Of a stretch of DNA of 21,851 nucleotides, positions 14,346 to 21,789 are shown one piece after another (the stretch's first letter is position 1; every line of letters starts with the position of its first letter). Origin of the DNA: Oscillospiraceae bacterium (GTDB lineage: Bacteria; Bacillota; Clostridia; Oscillospirales; Ruminococcaceae); assembly GCA_016297675.1 (NCBI GenBank), contig JAEDGE010000011.1:1-21851 (forward strand), written 5' to 3'. A program made the position numbers and the translations under genes. The notes below the pieces were generated by a model that worked only from the letters and a program-made list of their open reading frames with translations, was not told the DNA's origin and did not search any database.

Positions 14346-14390
14346 CAGCAGCTGTACTGCTTTGGGCATCGTACAGCTGCTGCCTGTTTT
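14346..14390 (+). terminator. Hairpin terminator or attenuator between the Lrp and aminotransferase genes
   Basis: A perfect 12-bp stem, CAGCAGCTGTAC (14346-14357) with GTACAGCTGCTG (14371-14382), has a 13-nt loop and is followed by a modest CCTGTTTT tail. An earlier, weaker pair, CGTAAG (14311-14316, spanning the Lrp stop) with CTTACG (14335-14340) and TTTT, precedes it. The U-tract is poor, so partial termination or attenuation is as plausible as full termination. Confidence 0.65.
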
Positions 14391-14460
14391 CTATTAGACT
14401 CTGCGAATTTTACAGCAGAGCATCTTATATTTTGTGTTCAGTTGAAAGGGGCAATAGTTT

Positions 14461-15645
14461 GTGATTGATTATGATTCTCTCTTATCCGAACAAGTAAAAA
14501 AAATGCAGCCCTCCGGTATCCGAAAATTCTTTGATGTTGCCTCCATGATGGAAGGGGTCATCAGTCTCGGCGTTGGCGAACCGGACTTCCAGACACCTTG
14601 GGTGGTTCGCAAAGAAGCAGTGGATATTCTGGAGCGAAAGCGGATTATTTATAGTGCCAATTCCGGTATGATTGAATTGCGAAAGGAAATCGCAGCATAC
14701 TTACAACGTAAGTATCATATTTCCTATGAGCCAGAAACAGAAGTCGTTGCAACCGTCGGCGGATCGGAGGCAATTGACCTTGCTATTCGAGCAGTGGTCA
14801 ATCCAGGCGATGAAGTACTGATTGTAGAGCCAAGCTTTGTCTGTTATAAGCCAATTGTGGAACTGATGCATGGCATAGCCGTCCCGATTCCAACAAAGGA
14901 GGAAAATCGATTTAAGCTGACTGCCGAAGAATTGCGGGCTCACATAACAGAAAAAACAAAGCTGCTGATTCTTCCGTATCCAAACAATCCCACCGGTGGT
15001 ATTATGACACGGGAAGATTTGGAAAGCATTGCCACAGTACTGCGGAACACCAATATTTTAGTGCTCAGTGATGAGATCTATTCCGAGCTTACTTATGGTA
15101 CAAAACACTGCTCTATTGCCTCCATTGACGGCATGTGGGAACGCACCATTTATGTCAGTGGTTTTTCCAAAGCATTTGCTATGACCGGATGGCGGCTGGG
15201 TTATCTTTGTGCACCAAAGCCACTTGCACAGCAAATGCTGAAAATTCATCAGTATGCCATTATGTGTGCCCCGACTGTCAGCCAGTACGCTGCGATTACC
15301 GCTTTGCGGGAATGCGATGATGAAGTACAAAAGATGGTGGACGAGTATGATGCCAGACGGCGAATTATTGTAGACGGCTTTAATAAAATGGGACTACACT
15401 GCTTTGCTCCGGAAGGTGCATTTTATGCCTTTCCTTGCATCCGCAGCACTGGCATGGACAGCGAAACCTTCTGTGAAGCACTGTTGCAGGAAGAAAAAGT
15501 AGCAGTTGTACCAGGCAACGCCTTCGGCGAAAGCGGAGAAGGGTTTGTACGTGTTTCCTATGCCTACTCTCTGAAACATCTAATGGAAGCTCTACGGCGA
15601 ATCGAACTCTTTGTGCAGCGGCATCGGCAGGAGGAAACAACGTGA
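14461..15645 (+). CDS. Class I/II PLP-dependent aminotransferase
   Basis: A 394-residue fold-type I aminotransferase. The PLP-binding Lys is K237 in SGFSKAFAMTGWRLGY. Other family signatures are PYPNNPTGG (172-180), LSDEIYSELTY (202-212, whose Asp contacts the pyridine nitrogen) and the C-terminal FVRVSYA Arg that binds the substrate carboxylate. It resembles aspartate/aromatic aminotransferases; the exact amino donor cannot be read from sequence. The start is GTG, chosen because AAAGGGG (14445-14451) sits 9 nt upstream and the protein begins at the family's usual N-terminus. Its stop overlaps the ispE GTG start by 4 nt, giving translational coupling. A possible TATATT -10 at 14426 lacks a matching -35. 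Confidence 0.92.
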   Translation: MIDYDSLLSEQVKKMQPSGIRKFFDVASMMEGVISLGVGEPDFQTPWVVRKEAVDILERKRIIYSANSGMIELRKEIAAYLQRKYHISYEPETEVVATVGGSEAIDLAIRAVVNPGDEVLIVEPSFVCYKPIVELMHGIAVPIPTKEENRFKLTAEELRAHITEKTKLLILPYPNNPTGGIMTREDLESIATVLRNTNILVLSDEIYSELTYGTKHCSIASIDGMWERTIYVSGFSKAFAMTGWRLGYLCAPKPLAQQMLKIHQYAIMCAPTVSQYAAITALRECDDEVQKMVDEYDARRRIIVDGFNKMGLHCFAPEGAFYAFPCIRSTGMDSETFCEALLQEEKVAVVPGNAFGESGEGFVRVSYAYSLKHLMEALRRIELFVQRHRQEETT

Positions 15646-16520
15646 GACGGCTGGTATTAAAAACACCGGCAAAAATCAATCTGGCATTGGATATTGTCGG
15701 AAATCGTCCGGACGGTTATCACTTACTGGAAACTATCTTTCAGACCGTTTCACTTTATGATACAATTACGGTTACTCTGCATCCCGATACGAAAAAAATG
15801 ATACATCTCTCCTGCAATATTCCTTGGATTCCAAAAGATAACCGTAACATTGCATGGAAAGCAGCAGCACTCTTTTTGGAACATACAAACTTGCCAATTG
15901 GCATCGAAATTCATCTGCAAAAATATATCCCCTCTCAAGCCGGACTGGGTGGCGGCAGCTCCGATGCCGCAGCAGTCCTCTATGCCTGCAATCAGCTGAC
16001 AGGAGCCGGTTTAACACAGCAGCAGCTCTGTACACTGGGCTTACAGCTTGGGGCAGATGTGCCATTTTTCTTCTACGGTGGTACAGCATATGCAGCCGGC
16101 ATTGGAGAACAGCTACAGCCACTCCCCTACCTGGGCACCGTTTCAGTTGTCATTGCAAAGGGAAAAGGTGGTATTTCCACCGCTGCCGCATATAATGCCA
16201 TTGATGCCCTGCAGCATCCGGATCACCCGAATACAACGCTTATGGCAGAACACATCCGAGCATATGATTCCCTCTCTGCTATTGCACCATTGTGCGGCAA
16301 TCTATTTGCAGCAGTTACAGATTTGCCCATTGTAGAACAGCTGCGGCAAAAAATGTTAGAAAAAGGAGCGGTTTGCAGCTTGATGTCCGGCAGCGGATCT
16401 GCCGTCTTCGGCTTGTTTTCCTCGCAAGAGCATGCACATCGCTGCTGTATTGCCCTACGGCGAATGGTACCGTTTGTTGCTCGCTGCAAGACCATTCCTC
16501 ATACGTTCCATGCTATTTAA
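15642..16520 (+). CDS. ispE: 4-diphosphocytidyl-2-C-methyl-D-erythritol kinase
   Basis: A 292-residue GHMP-superfamily kinase that phosphorylates CDP-methylerythritol in the MEP pathway of isoprenoid synthesis. Seen directly: the N-terminal TPAKINLALDI with catalytic K11, NRPDGYHLLETIFQ, the ATP loop GLGGGSSDAA (101-110), D139 in GADVPFFF as the catalytic base, and the C-terminal MSGSGSAVFG loop. The order and length match IspE. The GTG start lies in GTGA, overlapping the aminotransferase stop, with AGGAGG (15629-15634) 7 nt upstream. The neighbour is not an isoprenoid gene, so its expression appears tied to aminotransferase translation. A terminator follows. Confidence 0.96.
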   Translation: MRRLVLKTPAKINLALDIVGNRPDGYHLLETIFQTVSLYDTITVTLHPDTKKMIHLSCNIPWIPKDNRNIAWKAAALFLEHTNLPIGIEIHLQKYIPSQAGLGGGSSDAAAVLYACNQLTGAGLTQQQLCTLGLQLGADVPFFFYGGTAYAAGIGEQLQPLPYLGTVSVVIAKGKGGISTAAAYNAIDALQHPDHPNTTLMAEHIRAYDSLSAIAPLCGNLFAAVTDLPIVEQLRQKMLEKGAVCSLMSGSGSAVFGLFSSQEHAHRCCIALRRMVPFVARCKTIPHTFHAI

Positions 16521-16550
16521 TTTTGATATAAAATATTATTTTTTAACAAA

Positions 16551-16581
16551 AAAGGCTTGTCTGTTATGACAAGTCTTTTTT
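16551..16581 (+). terminator. Rho-independent terminator after ispE
   Basis: An 8-bp stem, GGCTTGTC (16554-16561) with GACAAGTC (16568-16575) including one G-T wobble, has a 6-nt loop, an A-run before it and six T after it. Confidence 0.9.
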
Positions 16582-16604
16582 GCGGGAAAAAGCAGGAATT
16601 ACCC

Positions 16605-16643
16605 TTGACCAAATAGAAGAAATGTGATATACTCTTAATTAAG
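16605..16643 (+). promoter_or_regulatory. Promoter of the flavodiiron protein gene with adjacent palindrome
   Basis: TTGACC (16605-16610) and TATACT (16628-16633) are 17 bp apart. A perfect 10-bp palindrome, CTTAATTAAG (16634-16643), starts at the base after the -10 box and covers the likely transcription start, so it could bind a regulator. Confidence 0.72.
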
Positions 16644-16696
16644 ATTTGTTATCATCATTGCAGCATTGCTTTGAACTGATCAGGAGGTTTTTTGGA

Positions 16697-17857
16697 ATGA
16701 AAAAAAATATGATTGCTGATGGAATCCAATATATCGGCATAAATGACAAGACCATTGATTTATTTGAAAGCCAGTATATCGTACCAAATGGCGTTTCCTA
16801 TAATGCCTACTGCATTTTAGATGAAAAAATTGCAATTCTGGACACGGTAGACCATCGGATGTCAGCAGAATGGCTGATGCAATTGGATGCAGCTTTACAA
16901 GGCAGACAGCCGGATTTTTTAATTATTTCCCACTTGGAACCAGACCATGCCGGTACCATTGCAGAATTGATTGCAAAATATCCGCAGATCACATTGGTCG
17001 GCAATGCAAAGACCTTTTCCATGCTGCCAAACTTTTTTGCTTTGTCTGACCAGCCAAAAATGACTGTGACAGAAGGCGACACCCTGTCACTCGGCAAACA
17101 TACGCTACAATTCTTTCTCGCACCCATGGTACACTGGCCAGAAGTCATGGTAACCTATGAGCAAACAGAAAAAATTCTCTTCTCTGCGGACGGGTTCGGC
17201 AAATTCGGAGCACTGGACACCGAAGAACCGTGGGACGAAGAAGCACGTCGCTATTATTATAATATCGTGGGTAAATACGGCATGCCGGTACAGACCTTGC
17301 TGAAAAAAGCGTCTACACTGGAAATCTCTATGATTTGTCCGCTGCATGGTCCGATTCTGAAAGAAAATCTCGGACACTACATCGAAAAATATCGTATCTG
17401 GAGCAGCTACCAGCCAGAGGAACACGGCATTCTGATTGCCTATGCCTCTATTCACGGCAATACTGCAAAAGCCGCAGAACAACTCGCTGACAAACTCATC
17501 CGGGCAGGCGAAACTGTAGCCATAACAGACCTTGCGAGAGATGACCTCGCAGAAGCCATTGCCAATGCTTTCCGCTATGACCGCATGGTACTGGCATCTG
17601 CCAGCTATGATGGCGGCGTCTTTCCGCCAATGGAAGATTTCCTGCTGCACCTGAAAGCAAAGATGTATCAGAACCGCAAGGTGGCTCTGATCGAAAACGG
17701 TTCCTGGGCACCATCTGCGAAACGAGTAATGTTATCCTATCTGGAATCCATGAAGAATATTACAGTACTCGAACCGACTGTCACAATTCGTTCCACGGTG
17801 CAGCCGGAAACAGAAGCCAAGTTGCAGGAACTGGCAGACGCTGTACAGAATGCGTGA
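16697..17857 (+). CDS. Class A flavodiiron protein (A-type flavoprotein)
   Basis: A 386-residue oxygen and/or nitric oxide reductase that protects anaerobes from O2 or NO. The N-terminal metallo-beta-lactamase-like domain has the full diiron ligand set: H79-x-E81-x-D83-H84 (SHLEPDHAG), H146 (MVHWPEV), D165 (SADGFG) and H217 (CPLHGPI). The C-terminal flavodoxin domain (about 244-386) begins ILIAYASIHGNT, the FMN phosphate loop. There is no rubredoxin or reductase extension, so electrons must come from a separate partner. AGGAGG (16682-16687) lies 9 nt before this ATG, which is preferred over an upstream TTG. The stop is followed three codons later, in the same frame, by the next gene. Confidence 0.94.
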   Translation: MKKNMIADGIQYIGINDKTIDLFESQYIVPNGVSYNAYCILDEKIAILDTVDHRMSAEWLMQLDAALQGRQPDFLIISHLEPDHAGTIAELIAKYPQITLVGNAKTFSMLPNFFALSDQPKMTVTEGDTLSLGKHTLQFFLAPMVHWPEVMVTYEQTEKILFSADGFGKFGALDTEEPWDEEARRYYYNIVGKYGMPVQTLLKKASTLEISMICPLHGPILKENLGHYIEKYRIWSSYQPEEHGILIAYASIHGNTAKAAEQLADKLIRAGETVAITDLARDDLAEAIANAFRYDRMVLASASYDGGVFPPMEDFLLHLKAKMYQNRKVALIENGSWAPSAKRVMLSYLESMKNITVLEPTVTIRSTVQPETEAKLQELADAVQNA

Positions 17858-17863
17858 AGCAAG

Positions 17864-20188
17864 ATGCAGGTGCAACATAAATTACAGCAGTTGGATGCCC
17901 TGCTGCGAGAAAGCAAGCTGAAAGAAGCAGACGCCTTCTTAACCGAACAGATTCAGGCAGCAGAACAAGAACCAGACTGGGAAGCTGCACTGACTCTCTA
18001 TAATGAACAGATGGGATTCCTGCGGGACTGCGGTCGGTTTGCAGAATCTATTACCGCCGGAGAACGGGCGTTGCAATGCATCCAAACGCTACATCTGGAA
18101 CAAACCATCCCCCATGCGACAACCTTACTGAATGTTGCCAATGCCCAGCGTGCTGCTGGAGATTATGAAGCGGCATTCTCCAGCTATCAGGCAGTGAAAG
18201 CCCTATATGACCGCCTGTTGCCGCCTAAGGACGGCAGAGTGGCAAGCTATTATAACAACCTCAGCCTGTTGTATCAAGCGGTGGAAGACTGGGAAGCTTC
18301 CTGTACTGCACTGGAAAAGGCATTGCAAATTGTTACCCAACAGGAAGGACAGACGATACGAGTTGCCATTTCCCAGACTAATTTGGCTGTTTCCCTGCTG
18401 CATCTGCATCGGGTAGACAAAGCACTGCCGCTGCTACAGGCAGCATTAGACGTATTTCGAGGACGCAGTCCGTCTGACTTTCACTACAGTGCAACGCTGG
18501 CAGCCATGGGCGATGCACAATTTCAGCTACAAGATTACAAAACTGCCGTCTGGTACTATGAAGCAGCCCTCTCGGAAATGGAACTACATATGGGACGGGG
18601 AGCTGCCTATGAGATCGTACAGGAAAATGCTGCCCGTGCCTATGAAAAGCTGGGGGGAAAGCCGGTTCGGAATGGCATGACACTCTGCAAACAATATTAC
18701 GAGACTTTTGGAAAACCCATGCTGCAACGCATGTTTCCAGATATATGGAACCAACTTGCCGTCGGTCTGGTGGGAGAGGGGTCGGAGTGCTTCGGCTATG
18801 ATGATGTACTTTCCCAAGACCACGACTTCGGAGCAGGATTTTGCATCTGGGTGCCGGATACCATGGACGAAGCACAAATTGCCGCCCTTCAGCAGGCATA
18901 TGCCCTGCTGCCGAAAACCTATTGCGGTATTACACGCACTGTGACACCGCAAGGAACGGAACGAGTTGGCGTGTGCCGGATTTCTGATTTTTACCGCCGG
19001 CTGATTGGCATCGGCGGTGTGCCGCAGACAGAAGCACAGTGGCTGCAAATCGAAGAAGAACAGCTGGCAGCCGCTGTAAATGGAGCCGTATTTCAGGATA
19101 ATCTGGGTACATTTACCCGTATCCGAAAAGCATTGCGGTTTGGGTATCCCAAAGCGGTTCGCCTGCGTCGGCTCGCACAGGAAACTGCCTGGATGGCACA
19201 GCGAGGACAATACAATCTACCTCGCCTGTTGCAGCGTGGGGACAAACTGACTGCGATGCTCGCCTTTTCCCATTTTGCAGAGAGTGCCATGCGGGCAGCC
19301 CATCTTTGTGCTGGTGTGTATGCCCCTTATTATAAATGGCTGCTACACAGTACAGAACAGCTGCCGCAGGGCAAAGCCATTGCTGCACGGCTGAAACAAT
19401 GGGAAACCCTGCCCATGGAACAGTGGGAAACAGAAATTGTAACACCGGTTTGCCAGATTCTTGCAGACCAGATGCGGCAGCAAGGGATTACAGAACGGGA
19501 GGAACCCTATATGCAGGTACATGCAGAAGCAGCGGCTGCACAGGCAGAAACGCTGGAACAACAGGAAGCACTGGTGCAGCAAATTGTCGAACTGGAATTT
19601 TCAGAATTTGATAAGGTGAAAAACGAGGGCGTTCGGGCTGGCTGCCAGGATGACTGGGAGACATTTTCCATCATGCGGAAAAGTCAGTACCTCACTTGGC
19701 CGCTTGCCATGCTGCAGCAGTATTGGTCAGAATTACAGGCAGCCAGTCAGCGAGGTTGGAATCTGCTAACAGAAAAATATGCACGAATGATGGAAAGCAC
19801 CGCTCCGGAAGAATATGCTTCCTTACAGAAGGAACTGCCGCCGGTATCGGAACAGAAAAAAGCCCTTTGTGAAGCAATTGTCTCTATTCAAGTCAGCTGG
19901 ATGGAAGACCTTGCAAAACAATATCCCAAGCTTGCCGGTCAGGCACGGCACATTCACACCAGTGAAGATACGGCGTGGAATACATCCTATGAAACCTATT
20001 TGCGAGGAGAGCTGCTGACATACTCTGAAACACTGCTGCAACAGTACGGAACCTGGATTGTACAACTGCACCGCAGCGGAAAAAACTTAGCAGAAATGAC
20101 CATGTCAAACACAGCGGCGTTTTATCATTATGCCTCCCTTGCAGAAGCAGAGGCACATGCTGTTTCATCTGATTCCACTGCTGTATAA
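17864..20188 (+). CDS. TPR-DUF4037-DUF4125 multidomain protein with a nucleotidyltransferase signature
   Basis: A 774-residue cytoplasmic protein. Residues about 40-265 form helical TPR-like repeats (for example TLLNVANAQRAAGDYEAAF and SYYNNLSLLYQAVEDWEAS). The middle (about 275-545) matches DUF4037; its GEGSECFGYDD...DHD stretch has G306-S307, 11 residues, then D319-x-D321, the GSx(n)DxD signature of pol-beta-type nucleotidyltransferases. The C-terminal part (about 570-763) matches DUF4125, with EFDKVKNEGVRAGCQDDWETF and an IMRKSQ segment. No function is established for this combination; nucleotide transfer to a protein or small molecule is inference. The ATG has no convincing ribosome site and lies 6 nt after, and in frame with, the flavodiiron stop, implying coupled translation. 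A terminator follows. Confidence 0.82.
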   Translation: MQVQHKLQQLDALLRESKLKEADAFLTEQIQAAEQEPDWEAALTLYNEQMGFLRDCGRFAESITAGERALQCIQTLHLEQTIPHATTLLNVANAQRAAGDYEAAFSSYQAVKALYDRLLPPKDGRVASYYNNLSLLYQAVEDWEASCTALEKALQIVTQQEGQTIRVAISQTNLAVSLLHLHRVDKALPLLQAALDVFRGRSPSDFHYSATLAAMGDAQFQLQDYKTAVWYYEAALSEMELHMGRGAAYEIVQENAARAYEKLGGKPVRNGMTLCKQYYETFGKPMLQRMFPDIWNQLAVGLVGEGSECFGYDDVLSQDHDFGAGFCIWVPDTMDEAQIAALQQAYALLPKTYCGITRTVTPQGTERVGVCRISDFYRRLIGIGGVPQTEAQWLQIEEEQLAAAVNGAVFQDNLGTFTRIRKALRFGYPKAVRLRRLAQETAWMAQRGQYNLPRLLQRGDKLTAMLAFSHFAESAMRAAHLCAGVYAPYYKWLLHSTEQLPQGKAIAARLKQWETLPMEQWETEIVTPVCQILADQMRQQGITEREEPYMQVHAEAAAAQAETLEQQEALVQQIVELEFSEFDKVKNEGVRAGCQDDWETFSIMRKSQYLTWPLAMLQQYWSELQAASQRGWNLLTEKYARMMESTAPEEYASLQKELPPVSEQKKALCEAIVSIQVSWMEDLAKQYPKLAGQARHIHTSEDTAWNTSYETYLRGELLTYSETLLQQYGTWIVQLHRSGKNLAEMTMSNTAAFYHYASLAEAEAHAVSSDSTAV

Positions 20189-20205
20189 AAGCCAGAAGAA
20201 TATAG

Positions 20206-20236
20206 AAAAAGTCCAGCTGATTTGCTGGGCTTTTTT
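20206..20236 (+). terminator. Rho-independent terminator after the TPR-DUF4037-DUF4125 gene
   Basis: A 7-bp stem, GTCCAGC (20211-20217) with GCTGGGC (20224-20230) including one G-T wobble, has a 6-nt loop, is preceded by five A and followed by six T. Confidence 0.9.
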
Positions 20237-20283
20237 CACATCTTCCATACAAAATAAAACCATCAGGAGGAACTTGACATCCT

Positions 20284-21678
20284 ATGAAATCGACACAAAA
20301 ACAATATGAAATGGATATGTGCAGCGGTTCCATTTTAAAAAAGATGCTGCTGTTTTCCTTGCCACTCATGCTGTCCAGTATCTTACAACTGCTCTTTAAT
20401 GCCGCGGATATTGTCGTAGTCGGCAAATTTGCCGGAGACAATGCTCTGGCGGCAGTCGGCTCAAATACCGCTTTGATTAACCTGCTGACAAATTTATTTG
20501 TCGGCTTTTCCATTGGTGCCAATGTTACTGCTGCCAGATATTATGGGGCGAAATGTAACAAAGATTTAGAAGAAACGGTTCACACCGCCATCACAATGAG
20601 TTTCGCCAGCGGTTTGCTGCTGATGATTGTGGGCATCATTGGTGCAAAACAATTTCTCATCTGGATGCAGACACCAAAAGAAGTTCTTCCGTTGGCAACT
20701 CTATACCTGCATATTTACTTTATCGGCATGATTCCCAATATGGTGTATAACTTCGGCAGTGCACTGCTGCGTTCTGTCGGCGATACCAGAAGACCACTCT
20801 ATTACCTGACCTTTGCGGGATGCATCAATGTGGTGCTGAATATATTGACTGTTGTTTTCCTGCATTGGGATGTTGCCGGTGTTGCCATTGCAACGGTTAT
20901 TTCCGAAGCCATCTCCGCCTGTCTGGTGCTGCGGTGCATGCGAAAAGAAAAGGGCGTCATGCACCTGCAATGGAACAAGCTTCGCATTCATCGGGGAAAA
21001 ATGATACAGATTATGAAAATCGGCATTCCAGCTGGCTTTCAAGGTGTCGTCTTTGCTCTTTCCAACGTTGTTATTCAATCTTCTGTCAATCTATTCGGCA
21101 ATATCGTAGTAGCTGGAAATTCTGCAGCTGCCAATATTGAAGGCTTTGTCTACGTGGCAATGAATGCCTTCTATCAGGCTACCCTTTCCTTCACCAGTCA
21201 AAATTTCGGTGCTGGAAAGTACAATCGTATGAACCGGATTTTGCTGACCGGTCAAGGCTGTGTCATTGTAGTGGGAATAGTATTGGGAAATGCAGTAGTA
21301 CTGCTTGGAGAACCGCTGCTCCGAATTTATTCCAGTAGTCCAGAAGTGATTGCAGCCGGAATGAAACGACTGCATATTATTTCCGCCACATATGCCCTTT
21401 GCGGTATGATGGACGTCATGGTAGGTGCCCTGCGTGGACTGAATTATTCCGTTTTGCCCATGGTGGTTTCTCTGATTGGTGCTTGCGGTTTGCGATTGGT
21501 CTGGATTGCAACGGTCTTCCAGATTCCAGAATTTCACACGGTACAGGTAGTCTATCTCTCCTATCCCATCACATGGCTCATCACGCTTTCTGCACATATT
21601 GTATGTTATTGCCTCATCAAACGCCACTTGCGAAAACAGATTGCCTGTCATCAAAATACAATATCCATTGTGGCATAA
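20284..21678 (+). CDS. MATE family multidrug/cation antiporter
   Basis: A 464-residue polytopic membrane protein of the MATE family, with hydrophobic segments consistent with 12 helices in two homologous halves. Family features include the N-terminal GSILKKMLLFSLPLMLSS, the first-half ADIVVVGKFAGDNALAAVGSN region with its conserved Asp and Gly/Ala pattern, and the corresponding second-half segment NFGAGKYNRMNRI. Such proteins export drugs or metabolites using Na+ or H+ gradients; the substrate cannot be predicted. AGGAGG (20265-20270) is 13 nt from the ATG, a longer gap than usual, but no better start is seen. The preceding terminator makes it a separate unit, although no clear promoter is recognisable in the 47-nt gap. 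Confidence 0.94.
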   Translation: MKSTQKQYEMDMCSGSILKKMLLFSLPLMLSSILQLLFNAADIVVVGKFAGDNALAAVGSNTALINLLTNLFVGFSIGANVTAARYYGAKCNKDLEETVHTAITMSFASGLLLMIVGIIGAKQFLIWMQTPKEVLPLATLYLHIYFIGMIPNMVYNFGSALLRSVGDTRRPLYYLTFAGCINVVLNILTVVFLHWDVAGVAIATVISEAISACLVLRCMRKEKGVMHLQWNKLRIHRGKMIQIMKIGIPAGFQGVVFALSNVVIQSSVNLFGNIVVAGNSAAANIEGFVYVAMNAFYQATLSFTSQNFGAGKYNRMNRILLTGQGCVIVVGIVLGNAVVLLGEPLLRIYSSSPEVIAAGMKRLHIISATYALCGMMDVMVGALRGLNYSVLPMVVSLIGACGLRLVWIATVFQIPEFHTVQVVYLSYPITWLITLSAHIVCYCLIKRHLRKQIACHQNTISIVA

Positions 21679-21701
21679 GAAGTTTCTGCTTACAAAAACA
21701 A

Positions 21702-21761
21702 AGTTTCATGAAGAACCTTTTCCGGATGACTGGAATACAATACAGTAAGCCGGATGAAACT
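21702..21761. other. Structured intergenic element upstream of the SpoVM-like gene
   Basis: Nested complementary arms could form one long hairpin: AGTTTCAT (21702-21709) with ATGAAACT (21754-21761), CCGG (21722-21725) with CCGG (21750-21753), and ACTG (21729-21732) with CAGT (21743-21746), closing a 10-nt loop. CCGGATGA also occurs as a direct repeat (21722 and 21750). No U-tract follows, so it is not a typical terminator. An AATACAAT stretch (21734-21741) resembles a sporulation-sigma -10 box, but no matching -35 was found. Confidence 0.4.
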
Positions 21762-21789
21762 GGCAGAACATAGAACGGAGGCAGATACC

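Noticed and set aside
16646..16696. TTG start for the flavodiiron gene
   Set aside because: The extension lacks family similarity and contains the AGGAGG used by the ATG at 16697.
17105..17650. 181-residue minus-strand open frame opposite the flavodiiron gene
   Set aside because: It is antisense to conserved catalytic motifs and lacks any start signal.
18584..19210. 208-residue minus-strand open frame inside the TPR-DUF4037-DUF4125 gene
   Set aside because: No ribosome site or recognisable domain; it lies opposite a clearly conserved domain and is Cys/His/Arg-rich like other shadow frames.
19893..20522. 209-residue minus-strand open frame spanning the MATE gene start
   Set aside because: It runs antisense through a terminator and two real genes and shows no domain or promoter.
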